Source of the DNA: Bicyclus anynana
Taxonomy: Eukaryota > Arthropoda > Insecta > Lepidoptera > Nymphalidae
Assembly: GCF_947172395.1 (NCBI RefSeq)
Contig: NC_069095.1
Coordinates: 13,081,321-13,145,320, forward strand
DNA: 64,000 nt
Direction of reading: 5' to 3'
The translations under genes and the position numbers were made by a program. Position 1 is the stretch's first letter, and each line of letters starts with the position of its first letter. Shown in pieces: positions 8,793 through 18,703 of this stretch. The notes beneath the pieces were generated by a model that was given only the letters and a program-made list of their open reading frames with translations, was not told the origin of the DNA and did no database searches.

Positions 8793-10316
8793 TTAACTGG
8801 CGGCCGGCGTTCGCTCCTCGAACAGCAGAGGCAGGCCGCCGCGCACGCCCTGCACCACGCCCGACAGGGGGTCGACGCGCGGGTGACGGGGGGCGCCCGG
8901 CGCCGGCCGCACGGTGCAGCGCGCCAGCACGGCCGCCAGCCCCGCCAGCGACTGCATGAGCCCCAGCCGCTCGCCGATGCAGGCGCGCGGCCCGCCGCCG
9001 AACGGCAGGAACGCCAGCTTGTAGTGCGGGCCCTGCCGCGCCGGCTCGTGCCGCTCCGGCCGGAACTCGTCGGGCTGCTCCCAGTACTGCGGGTCGGTGT
9101 GCAGCGCCTGCAGCGGCACCATCACGCGCACGCCCGCGTCCACCGTCAGCCCCAGCTCCTCGAACGTGTACGCGCGCGCGCACTCGCGCATGAGGAAGCC
9201 GAGCGACGGGAACAGGCGCATGCCCTCCATGAGCGTCCACTCCAGGTACGTCATCTCCTTGACGGCGTCGTAGCTGAGGCGGCCGCCGTGGCGCGCCAGC
9301 ACCGCGTCCACCTCGGCCTGCGCGCGGCGCTGCGCGGCGGGGTGGTGCGCCAGCAGATGCAGCGTCATGCTGGTCGCCGAGGACGACGTCTCGAAGCCGG
9401 CCACGAAGAACACGAACACCTGCGCCGCCACGATCTCGTCGTCGAGCTCCAGGCGCACGCGCTCCGGCGGCCGCTCGATGGAATCGATTTCCACGAGCCC
9501 CTTCTTGCGGCACTCGAGCAGCTGGTCGATGAAGTCGTGCCGGCCGGACGGCTCGCCGGCGCGCCGCCGCAGCACGTCGTCGACGAGGCGCCGGAAGTCC
9601 TTCTCGATGGGCCACAGCACCCTGAGGCCGCCGAACAGCGCCGGGAACAGGTCGCGCAGCACCAGCACGAGTATCTCGAAGAGGCCGACGCGGAAGATGC
9701 GCGCGCCGAGGCGGCGGAAGGCCGAGTCGTCGTCGCTCAGCGCGTCGGTGTCGAGGCCGAACCCGCAGGCGCCGATGAAGTCGGTCGTGTAGCGCGCCAT
9801 GAGGTCCCGCGCATCGGTCTCGCCGCCGGCCGCCGCCAGCGCGCGCGCCTGCAGCTTCTCGGCGCGCTCCACGACGAGCGGGAACATCGCCTTCAGCTTG
9901 CCGCTGGTGAAGGTGGGCGTCATGTGCTGGCGCAGCAGCCGCCACAGGTCGCCGTCCGCGAAGAACAGGTTGCGCAGCAGCGGCTCGGGCGGGCGGTGCT
10001 GCGGCGTCATGCCCCGCCGGTGGAAGTGTGCGAAGTCGGTGGCGAGCACGCGGCGCGCGAGCGCGGGGTCGCGCAGCAGCAGCTCGGGGCGGTTGGCGCG
10101 GTAGAAGCCCACGACGCGCTCGGTCGGGTAGCGCCGGTACAGCTCCACGGCCAGCTCGGTGATGCTCCTGCGCATGAAGTAGTTGCGCGCGTTGTTGCCG
10201 AAGAAGGCCAGCGGCGGGTCGTGCGCCACGCCGCGCCGCCGCCAGTACGAGAAGTTACGCTTGCCGAACAGATACAGCGCGAGCAGCGCGCCCGCCGCCA
10301 GCAGCAGCGTCAACAT
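8793..10316 (-). CDS. Cytochrome P450, CYP3 clan, CYP6-like, intronless
   Basis: Complete 507-residue microsomal P450, a haem monooxygenase that uses NADPH-P450 reductase. Relatives oxidise plant toxins, insecticides or endogenous lipids; the substrate here cannot be told. Seen: hydrophobic anchor at residues 2-17 followed by KRNFSYWRRRG; helix C WRLLR (125-129); oxygen-binding helix I AGFETS (306-311); K-helix EGMR (364-367); FRPERH (418-423), where His replaces the usual Phe; haem loop PFGGGPRACIG (438-448) with ligand Cys446. The MQSLAGLAAVL helix and the DPLSGVVQG tail resemble lepidopteran CYP6AE proteins, but subfamily needs alignment. The start is the only Met with the full anchor after it, and length is normal for CYP6. 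The reading frame has no intron, although many insect P450 genes are split. Base composition is far more GC-rich than the flanks, which also opens long false antisense frames. No second P450 lies nearby. Confidence 0.95.
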   Translation of the reverse strand: MLTLLLAAGALLALYLFGKRNFSYWRRRGVAHDPPLAFFGNNARNYFMRRSITELAVELYRRYPTERVVGFYRANRPELLLRDPALARRVLATDFAHFHRRGMTPQHRPPEPLLRNLFFADGDLWRLLRQHMTPTFTSGKLKAMFPLVVERAEKLQARALAAAGGETDARDLMARYTTDFIGACGFGLDTDALSDDDSAFRRLGARIFRVGLFEILVLVLRDLFPALFGGLRVLWPIEKDFRRLVDDVLRRRAGEPSGRHDFIDQLLECRKKGLVEIDSIERPPERVRLELDDEIVAAQVFVFFVAGFETSSSATSMTLHLLAHHPAAQRRAQAEVDAVLARHGGRLSYDAVKEMTYLEWTLMEGMRLFPSLGFLMRECARAYTFEELGLTVDAGVRVMVPLQALHTDPQYWEQPDEFRPERHEPARQGPHYKLAFLPFGGGPRACIGERLGLMQSLAGLAAVLARCTVRPAPGAPRHPRVDPLSGVVQGVRGGLPLLFEERTPAAS

Positions 10317-10958
10317 GGCGGCGAAGCGTCGGCGTACGCAGCGGGCGAGGATGGGGCACGCGCGGCGGGCGCAGGTAGAGAAACACTGAGCAAACTACGC
10401 CGCGGAGTGGGCGACTAGGGCCGCCGGCAGATAACAATGCTCGTAATAATACCGGTTCGTATCGTATAGTATGCGCCGAACTTAGAGACAGAATTAAAGA
10501 TAAATTGCTTAATTGACACTCACACAATACAGACACCAAAAAACAGTAATTAAAATAGTGTAACTAAAATGAAAAGATAAGATAAATAAAATAGAAATAT
10601 GATACTATGTAGTACTCCAGAACAAGAGAAAAGACATTTAATAGTGTTACTAAAACTTCTAGTCCATTCTGAAGTTGCAACACGCCTAACTGCGCCAATA
10701 GTATAACTCCGCTGGGATGTTTTTGTACGTGCGGCGTACCGCGTGGCTACACTCCACGCTCAGAACGGACCCAAAGTTCGTCGCCTACTGTATACCTACG
10801 TAAGTTCGTGTTTGATTGCTCCAATTATTCTATAAACGTACGAGTATGTTAATAGATCTTCTCACTAGTGGCTTGTACACTTATATCTATGGTACTTATA
10901 GATAACTTAATAAGTACTATGGCATGTACTGTGGTTGTTCACAATAGTTCTACTAGTA
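10317..10958 (-). promoter_or_regulatory. 5' flank of the P450; weak initiator only
   Basis: This is the upstream region of the minus-strand P450. On that strand GCTCAGTG (TCAGT at 10389-10385), ~70 bases before the ATG, fits the arthropod initiator. No TATA box sits 25-35 bases upstream of it. GC-richness falls off sharply beyond ~10440. Any 5' UTR intron or upstream exon is invisible. Confidence 0.3.
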
Positions 10959-11172
10959 GAGTTTGGCTAATGAATGTTGAGCCTGAAATCGCCCGCCAAA
11001 TTTAAAAAATCATTTAAACAAATTGAAAAACATGCGTTTTCTTAATTTGTATAAATGTTTTTTTTTTGTTTATAACTCAGTTTTCATTTTTGCACTATAA
11101 TTTTGAGAATTAACTTCGATTCTTTTTTAATTTGGCGGGCGATTTTAGTCTCTACCTTCATTAGTCAAACTC
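10959..11172. mobile_element. Tc1/mariner-type MITE (214 bp)
   Basis: The ends GAGTTTGGCTAATGAA and TTCATTAGTCAAACTC pair over ~45 bases, including CGCCCGCCAAATT in both arms. TA lies immediately outside each end (10957-10958 and 11173-11174). The interior is AT-rich and non-coding. Confidence 0.75.
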
Positions 11173-11836
11173 TATGAATTCAACCAGATCAAGAAATACC
11201 TTGTGCTAATGAGAGAGCACAAGTTGTCACAGATAGAAACATCTATAATAATGTTGCTTCAGACAATGCTCCAGCTTCAGATAATTTAAATGAAATAAAG
11301 CCTATGCTTTATTTGAAGAATGTTACAAGGACGATATGATAAGACCAAGTTATGTTGAAATTTTGTGGTGGCTGGTTATCTTAGTAAGATAAATCTTTTT
11401 AACATTAAAATGGAATTTACTTCAAAGACGGTTAACACAAAGTTACTAAACCGATTTACATGAAAATTAAAAAAAAAACAATCTGGAAGTAGAATCAGAT
11501 CCGATCTCTTTGAAAAAAAAAAATTAAAATTGGTTAGCACATGACTAAGTTATGAGATAACAAACATTAAAAAAATACATACGCGACGAATTGAGAAACT
11601 CATTTTTGGTTTTGTTAGTTAAAAAATAAGTAGATATAAAAACTGCATCGCATCACACGCGATCGATGTTTCCACCGTTCGCTAGGACACGTTAAATATT
11701 CAGCCATATATTGATTATAGCCTTGGTTTTGGGGTCGGTAATTGGTTATCCGATATTTTTCCTATTCCTACCTTTTTCGTTCATACTACAGATTTACCTG
11801 CTTCAGGGCACAAATGTGAATTTCATTCATTCATTC
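11173..11836. other. Non-coding, AT-rich
   Basis: No gene seen. The A-runs and the ACGCGACGAATTGAGAA segment near 11582 recall the AACCGACTTCAAAA-type dispersed repeat, too decayed to delimit. Confidence 0.4.
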
Positions 11837-12021
11837 ATTATCAACCTATATTCAGCTCACTGATGAGCACGACTCTCCTCTCAGAATGAGAGTGGTTAGG
11901 CCATATGAATAGGACATAGTCTACCACGCTGGTCAAATGAAAAGAATTAAGAAAAACAGGATTCGAACCCACACCTTCCGGAATCGGAGGCAGAGGTCAT
12001 ATCCACTGGGTTATCACGGCT
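11837..12021 (-). mobile_element. SINE-B, minus strand, internally deleted
   Basis: It runs from ATCAACCTATATTCAGCTC to the tRNA-like head (box B GGTTCGAATCC on the minus strand; head ends GCCGTGATAA near 12020). The GGATTGGCAGACTTCACAC block present in other copies is missing. Confidence 0.75.
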
Positions 12022-12946
12022 TTTATTTAATTTAAATTAATTCATATCATAATCTAGGATGCACGCGACTGTGTTCGCAAATCTCGAGGAAATAACATTT
12101 TTCGGTTTAAAAAGTAGGCTTTGTGCTAATTCAGAACATAATCTATCTCCAATCCAAATTTCGGCGAAATCGGTTTATAAGGAAGAGAAAAATTTCCTAA
12201 AAAATCGTACTCAACTTTAAGAACTCTGACTTAACATTTTTTTAATATGAATACATGTTGCTCTGAAAATAGGATTCCAACTGACCTCTAAAATAAAATA
12301 CCACCTCCGCCACCTCACCGCTAGGTAGGCTACGACTCAGATATTATTTTTTCGAATATTAAATATAAATTTAAAAATTTGCTATACGTATGTTATATTC
12401 AAAAGACTACCAGCAAACCCGATCAAACTTCGCTTTGAGTAATGTGCACTTACTACCCTACCCGTACCCTACCCCTACCTTACACTGACCCTATCCCTAC
12501 CCTTCTCCTACCCTACGCAAGTTTTCGTTTTCAAAAATCCGTCACAATATGCTCTACATACAACTCTTAAACAAAGAACTGATGAAGACAACTAACGAAG
12601 TCGCCGTGACCAATTTACAAAAAATAAATGATGACACCACCAAAGGGCCTTTGAGGATTTTGACGAAGAGCCTTTTGTTAAGGGCCAGCCGCGTGGGCTC
12701 GATGTTCGCACAAAGGGACTGAGAACTCTCGAGCTCTCCAGAAATATAACAATTAAGGATAAAAGACGTGAAGGATTTTTATAACAATCTTCTGTATCTA
12801 TTATAATATGATGAAAATGTAGCCTACATTTTCGTCTTTAGAGAAAATTTTTTAAACATAATGATTCATATTAATTATCTGATACCATGATTATTTCTGG
12901 TGCCGAACAGCAATACTGCGTTCAGGTGTTTAGGCATGGTTTATTA
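12022..12946. other. Non-coding; pyrimidine-rich CCCTAC-like run at 12452..12520
   Basis: No gene. The run consists of ~10 irregular CCCTAC/CCCTATC/CCTAC hexamer-like units. It is not the insect telomere repeat (TTAGG). Confidence 0.5.
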
Positions 12947-13680
12947 ACCGACTTCAAAAAGGAGGAGGTTCTCAATTCGGTCGGTATTTTTTTTTTTTTT
13001 TTTTTTTTTATGTATGTACACCGATTACTCAAAGTCGCCTGGACCGATTTCAAAAATTCTTTTTTTGTTTGAAACGGTATAGTCCCCATTTGGTCCCATT
13101 GCTATCATGACAAGATCTGATGATGGAATCCTGGAGAAATTGAGGGGAACTTTCGAAAATTATATGGGTGTCTAGTGTGTTCGTATACTTTTCCATTTAG
13201 TACTTTTAAGCACTACAATTTCATGAAGGTTTAAAATCGATCTGATGATGGAGTCATAAAACAGACGAGGGAACTCCTTGGCGATTTACAGCAGTTACCT
13301 TGTGTTTGGGCTTGATTAATTTGTATTAATGAGAACTTTCCACATAGATAGGTTGTGACTGTCATTTAGGGGTTTGGTGATGAAGACCAAGGACAATTAA
13401 GGGAACTCCTTAACAGTTTACAGTAACTACATTGTGTTTGGCCTTGATTAATTCGTATTGCTGAGAACTTTCTACCTAGATGAGTTGTGTCTGTTATTAG
13501 GGGTCTGATGATGAAGACCAAGGTCAATGAAGGGAACCCTTTGACGGTTTACGGTAGCTACCTTGTGCTTGGGCTTGATTAATTTGTTTTGCTGAGAATT
13601 TTGTACCAAGATGGGTTGTGACTGTCATTAGGGGTCTGATGTATTCGTTTGATATGAAATTTTACACTAAAAATTGAAAA
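12947..13680. repeat. Dispersed repeat with internal ~131-bp tandem units
   Basis: It starts AACCGACTTCAAAAAGGAGG followed by a long T run (12988..13009). Inside, CTTGATTAAT recurs at 13311, 13443 and 13574 (periods 132 and 131), each followed by GAGAACTTTC-like sequence and GGGTCTGATGATGAAGACC. About three and a half units span ~13200..13650. No coding. Confidence 0.7.
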
Positions 13681-14047
13681 ATAATAAAAATTTTAATAAA
13701 AAAAATACAACCGACTTCAAAACCTAAAAACGTACCCACTAAACTAAAAAGCGAAAAATAACATCATAATATGTTCTACCTGCTGATCAGTATGAAGGCG
13801 GTGCTTAGCCGGTGTTGTCTTAATTTAAGCCACTTCTGACAGGACCACATGAAACAACACTGTCTGCAAAATCTAAATCTAAAGATATGCTCACATGGCT
13901 TGAATTAATACATCACCGGCTTAGCACCGCCTTCATACTGATCAGCAGGTAGAACATATTATGATGTTATTTTTCGCTTTTTAGTTTAGTGGGTACGTTT
14001 TTAGGTTTTGAAGTCGGTTGTATTTTTTTTATTAAAATTTTTATTAT
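13681..14047. mobile_element. Foldback element with near-perfect 134-bp arms
   Basis: Arms 13681..13814 and 13914..14047 are equal in length and reverse complements with one mismatch by eye (GCTTAGCC against GCTAAGCC), around a 99-base spacer. Outer ends are ATAATAAAAATTTTAATA; inner ends read AGCCGGTG and CACCGG. No ORF. The diverged copy at 8276 shows it is a family, not a local duplication. Confidence 0.9.
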
Positions 14048-14081
14048 GGAATGATGGTCACTACCTGCACTAGACTATGAT

Positions 14082-14337
14082 GGCCTCCGTGGTTCAGTGG
14101 TATGCGCGGTGGATTTACAAATTGGGCTTCGGCCGTGGCTAGTTACCACCCTACCGACAAAGACGTACCGCCAAGCGATTTAACGTTCCGGTACGATGCC
14201 GTGTAGAAACCGAAAGGGGTGTGGATTTTCATCCTCCTCCTAACAAGTTAGCCCGCTTCCATCTTAGACTGCATCGTCACTTACCATCAGGTGAGATTGT
14301 AGTCAAGGGCTAACTTGTAAAGAATGAAAAAAAAAAA
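14082..14337 (+). mobile_element. SINE-A with internal deletion
   Basis: The head GGCCTCCGTGGTTCAGTGG is present, but sequence jumps from GGATTTACAA to GGGCTTCGGCC, removing box B. It ends in an A run at 14337. Confidence 0.8.
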
Positions 14338-14449
14338 GATGCGTAGTGCAATGGAGGCACCAATGAGTTTAAGGTGACGGAGCCTGCCAAAAATGTACTG
14401 AGGGTGGCCACCGAGGGAATTTAGTGGATAAGTTTCTGGGAAGTCTGAT

Positions 14450-14697
14450 ATCTTTGAATGAGATACCCTCCCCCCTTCCCCCTCCATTACCAAATAATGA
14501 TTTGGTAGCCAGTGTATTAACAAATACATTAGACTTAACACCTTATAGTTATATGCCTCGGGTTGATTGAATTAGTAATCTTTGAAGGAGATAACGTCCT
14601 TCCTTTCCCCTCCATTACCAAATAATGATTTGGTTGCCAGTGTATTAACTAATACATAAGACTTAACACCTTATATGCCTCGGGTTTATTGAACTAG
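14450..14697 (+). repeat. Tandem duplication, ~128-bp unit
   Basis: CCATTACCAAATAATGATTT occurs at 14484 and 14612. Each copy continues to ATTAGACTTAACACCTTATA or a close variant, then GCCTCGGGTT. There are two units. Confidence 0.75.
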
Positions 14698-15027
14698 TAA
14701 ATATAGCTTAATTAATATAATAATAAAGCTCAGTTTGCAAATGCGTTAACGTACTACGCTAAAATAATTTAGCATCAAATCTTGTATGTATACACTTGGT
14801 AACTCACATACAAGGTTCCCGTAATTTTGCAGAAATTCAAATGGCACGCCTTTACAGAGCCTTTATACAAGGTTTATACAACATAATCTGTTGTAAAAGC
14901 CACTTGGAGCTGCAGCCGCGGGTTAGAAGGCTTTATGTCTCACACGCTCCACAAAAAGGTACTCCCGTTAAATTATTCAAAGTCCTTCGAGCGGGGTGTG
15001 TCGCGCTTCTTTTTCTGTTTCTGTTGA
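14698..15027. other. Non-coding, nothing recognised
   Basis: A short frame at 14796..15050 has no recognisable domain and overlaps the palindrome that follows. Confidence 0.4.
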
Positions 15028-15075
15028 TATTCAAACGACTGAATGTATAATTGTATACATTCAGTCGTTTGAATA
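15028..15075. repeat. Perfect 22-bp hairpin with 4-base loop
   Basis: TATTCAAACGACTGAATG and four more bases (to 15049) pair without mismatch with 15054..15075 around an ATTG loop. The stem is too short for a typical animal microRNA precursor, and no T-run terminator context is seen. Confidence 0.8.
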
Positions 15076-15147
15076 CCTGCCGCCTGAGACTTGGTTTTTA
15101 ACCCCTCATGCGAAAAAGGTGTTTTTTCAGGTTCACTTTTTTTGCTT

Positions 15148-15354
15148 TCAGGCTCACTGCTAAGCTCGAGTCTCCTCTCAGAATGAGAGGGATTAGGCCA
15201 TTAGTCCACCACGTTGGCCCAATGCGGATTGGCAGACTTCACACACGCAGAGAATTAACAAAATTCTCCGGTGTGCAGGTTTCATCACGATGTTTTTCCT
15301 TCACCGTTTGAGACACGTGATATTTAATTTCTTAAAATGCACACAACTGAAAAG
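15148..15354 (-). mobile_element. SINE-B fragment, minus strand
   Basis: It contains GGCTCACTGCTAAGCTCGAG, GGATTGGCAGACTTCACAC and ACCGTTTGAGACACGTGAT in the same order as the full copy at 33168, read in reverse. The tRNA-like head is missing. Confidence 0.8.
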
Positions 15355-16150
15355 CCACTTATTGTCATTTGTGTAAAGCGCTGTCAAGTTTAGTTCAGGT
15401 TGTAGTCGCGGGACTTCTTTCGTGGTGCGGAGACTACCTAATAATATAAAGAGATATTCGAAAGTAAAGAGTTCTAATATAAAGATTTGATGATGTTTTT
15501 TACGATTAAACTTAAAAACTACTCGATTGATTTTAAAAATTCTTTCACATACATCTTCAATAAGTAGGTACTCGTACACAGACAATTCTGTCCCCATATT
15601 CCCGGGAACGAGAACTAAGAGGGTGAATACACAGGGCGTATGTTAGTTTAGAATATTTAAAAAAAAATAATAGAGAAATATTGAAAGAAATATCAGGAGT
15701 TGTTAACTCTTATAATTTTCATTTGTTTCTTCAGTAGGTACTATATAGTATGTACTTACCTATTTTGTAGTAGGTTATGTAGATTCATCGGTTTTTCGCA
15801 AGCAAATCAATTATTCATTGAGACTGTTCAAACAGTTAGATACGCAAAATGAGAATTTTAAATAAGTAGCCACAAATATTTATTCAAAATTTTCAAAGTA
15901 AAGATACATTTTAATTAAAACGTGGGAGTTACAATTGTACCTTTGTTGTGGCTTTATTCATTGCTATTTTGTTGTTGTTCTCGTGCAAGAATACCCTCCT
16001 AAAACAATAACAAAGGAATTCATCAATAACCTTACGCCTACATTGGACCCTTTATCCGAAAATCAGCAATTCTCAAAATATGTTGAAAACATTATACAGT
16101 TGAAGTCTTTCTAAGCAAGCGCGCTTTTATCATAGGCTGCATGATAGCAC
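15355..16150. other. Non-coding, nothing recognised
   Basis: AT-rich; no supportable ORF or repeat. Confidence 0.4.
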
Positions 16151-16344
16151 CAGTATGCCTAACATGCGACCAACGATATATCTCGTGTGGAGAAGTAGAC
16201 AAATTGACAACCAATAGCGGTGCAACCCGAAATACCGCTATCTATAACATTGCGATAGGATAGAAATGGGACTAGGACAACTACGCCGCCTTTGGACGAT
16301 AATTTGTCTATTTCTCTTCACATGGTCGCATGCTAGGCTTGCTG
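16151..16344. mobile_element. Short TIR element (~194 bp)
   Basis: The left end CAGTATGCCTAACATGCGAC pairs imperfectly with the right end (reverse complement CAGCAAGCCTAGCATGCGAC). A second paired block follows (TAGACAAATT). No clear target duplication was found. CAG tips would fit a hAT-type MITE. Confidence 0.55.
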
Positions 16345-17149
16345 ATGTGTGTACCATTACATACCTATAACCCCCATTAATCTTGGTTGGATGAAAAGTA
16401 AATCTTACATAGAAACTTCACCCATCACACAGTCTAGCCAAGGGTTAAATCACTGAAAACGTGTGCAGTCTTACGTACGTGTCCCAAGCTCTTAATTACA
16501 GGCTTTAAAGGCCCCGGGGCTCGCACAAAGGCCTGCGCGTCTAGCTCTGAAAGGGTTGAACTGTGAATTCAAGTACACACCGTGTGTAAGCAGAGACTAA
16601 GTTACTACCTATGCTTCGGTTCTAGGAAATACAAAATATCTAACGCGAAAAACTCATTTTATAGATTTTATGTTTGGTAGTATTTGATAGTGCTATTATT
16701 AATTGGGAGGACTTACGAGGTATGGTCTCTTTGATCCGGATTGTGCAGATGTCTAAATAGAGATCCATGTAGTACAGGAATTTAATATGCAAAACCTTGT
16801 CGTTCGCATGTCAGCGAGCAAAGAGTGGCACAAATGCGAACCACAATGGTCAGAAGAGAAATAAAGAGTTAGATATCCCATAGATTTCCCAGTAAAAAAA
16901 AGGTTTTTTCCTCTCAAAACACGGACGGAATTGCCACTGTGTCATTCTGGCAGGTGCTCGTAATGTTAAGTTCATCTGGCCCATGACAAGACTCAAACCC
17001 TAAACATCATCCATAGACGAAAATGCAAACCTTGGAGCATCGCCGAAAATCGTCCAGGAACTTTTCGATCTAATTCCTTCTTCACTGTATTATCATTGAA
17101 CTGACCGGCATCGCAGTAACCTGCATCTATATGCTATGGATGAGGACAT
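16345..17149. other. Non-coding; possibly decayed LINE
   Basis: No intact frame. The stretch leads into the LINE tail at 17150 and may be the decayed body of that element. Confidence 0.35.
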
Positions 17150-17320
17150 CATTTAACTCGTTTAAAGCGTCTGGTTCCCGATTCGTACAGGGCAGTTCTG
17201 GAATGCCCTTCGCACCTTCCATTTTCCCTACGTGGGAATCTTCAAGTCAAGAGTGAATAGGCATCTTCTAGCCTATCGCGTTCCACCATAGGCTGCATCA
17301 TCGCTTACCTTGATTGTAGC
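17150..17320 (+). pseudogene. LINE ORF2 C-terminal remnant
   Basis: With a few frame shifts the plus strand reads FRTGQFWNALRT, then FPYVGIFKSRVNRHLLAYR. This is the conserved tail of Jockey/CR1-like ORF2 proteins of insects. No RT domain is left. Confidence 0.5.
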
Positions 17321-17899
17321 AAAGTGCTGGCTTAAACAACATAAAAAACTACCGTAGTCCGTAGGTATCTATTTCAGTAAAACAAACTAGTAACTGTAAT
17401 AGAAAATGGCGAACAAAATAAGAATGAAAGTGAAACAAATAAGCAGCCGGTGGCGGCTTGTTTACGACCATTTCCATTTTCCACTTGGCCGCGATGTCAG
17501 CTAGTTTCCACGCTGCTGTTTTTATTTGTTTTAGCTCCCAGCTCAAGAATACTTCATTCAAAAGCTGGGAATGTATTAGTTTTATATTGTTGTTTATTTG
17601 CTTACCGAGATTAGTGTTTTAGCAGGTTGTAGAGGTCTGGATTCGAGGTCTGGAATGAGTTATGAATTATTTAGCTTTTTTCTAAGAAATTGTCAGTAAA
17701 ATATCAGCTTAGAGTTGTTAAACCCCGTGTCTCGGCTTGCGATGAATTTGCGATTATGATTTTTCGTTATCGAAGTCTTGTGTATTTTAATAAAGCCTCT
17801 TTTAGGGCCACTTGGTACAATAAATGTTGTTTATTAAAAAAACCTGGGGATTCTCGGAGAAATAAAAATATATTAATTTATTTTAGCAGTAGCAGTTGA
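17321..17899. other. Non-coding, nothing recognised
   Basis: Short frames on both strands without family resemblance. Confidence 0.4.
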
Positions 17900-18268
17900 G
17901 GCCTGCCTCGTTGGTCCTGTGGTATATGCCTTTGGATCTCGAGGTCCTAGGTTCTTATCCTGGGTCGGGTCATGAAATAGCTACTGATTATTGTTTTTCT
18001 TGTAAGATTTCAGTACGTGGGAAGGGACTTGGGAAGTTTAAGGTGTTCCATCCCCGTGCCTCGCAGAGCACGTTAACCATCGATCCCGGACACTATCATT
18101 AACATTTGATACTGGCTTTTAATTTAACATTATCACCCTCATCCCGCCAACCCTCATAAAAGCAGCGTGGTGGGTCTACAATCCATATCCCCCTAATGCC
18201 ATATAGGAATGATCCTAAAGGGAGAGGCCGTTAAAACTGGCTTATAATCAGAACAGGTCAGGCTGTTA
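17900..18268 (+). mobile_element. SINE-C, full or nearly full length
   Basis: tRNA-like head GGCCTGCCTCGTTGGTCC with TGTGGTATATGCC and a degenerate box B (GGTTCTTATCC). The body contains GGGAAGTTTAAGGTG, CCGTGCCTCGCAGAGCACGT, CCGCCAACCCTCAT and AGCAGCGTGGTGGGT, and it ends near GGTCAGGCTG. Fragments occur at 22804, 37733 and 38491. Confidence 0.7.
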
Positions 18269-18596
18269 GAAATCAAGCTCATTTTTCTTCAATGAAAAAT
18301 CTCAGTATTCGTCTCAGGGTTGCTCACACATCAAAATATTACTAAGGAGCTGGTTGGTATCCCCTCCATTTTCAGCGTATTATATTACTATGATAAGACA
18401 CAAAACAACATAAATTATGTAAATGTAAAATAATAAATCACGCCTACTCGCATAATCACGACCGTGAGATACCATTACCCCTACCATAAAAGTTTGTAGT
18501 ACTCGAAAACGAAATGAGTTGTCGAATCATCACCATCTTCATCCTCATCATCATATTGACGATATTTTATTGGCCTACTACAGGATCAGCCCCTGT

Positions 18597-18703
18597 AAAC
18601 GCTTTAAAAACTAGAAAAATGTACGGGAATGACATTAGCTATCGACAGGTCACGTGATCAAGATCTGTCATTCCCATACATTTTTCTACTTTTCGAAGCG
18701 TTT
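18597..18703. repeat. Palindromic element with ~38-bp arms
   Basis: AAACGCTTTAAAAACTAGAA onward pairs with the right arm ending TTTCGAAGCGTTT, with few mismatches. The centre is TCGACAGGTCACGTGATCAA. A related copy lies at 36286..36425 and a scrap at ~41465. Confidence 0.7.

Noticed and set aside
8769..10418. 549-codon plus-strand frame over the P450, plus other frames of 402, 141, 101 and 94 codons there
   Set aside because: Arg/Ala/His/Gln-rich shadows of a GC-rich gene. The minus frame 8793..10316 carries every P450 motif, the others none.
12452..12520. CCCTAC-like run as an interstitial telomere
   Set aside because: Units are irregular and not the insect TTAGG/CCTAA repeat.
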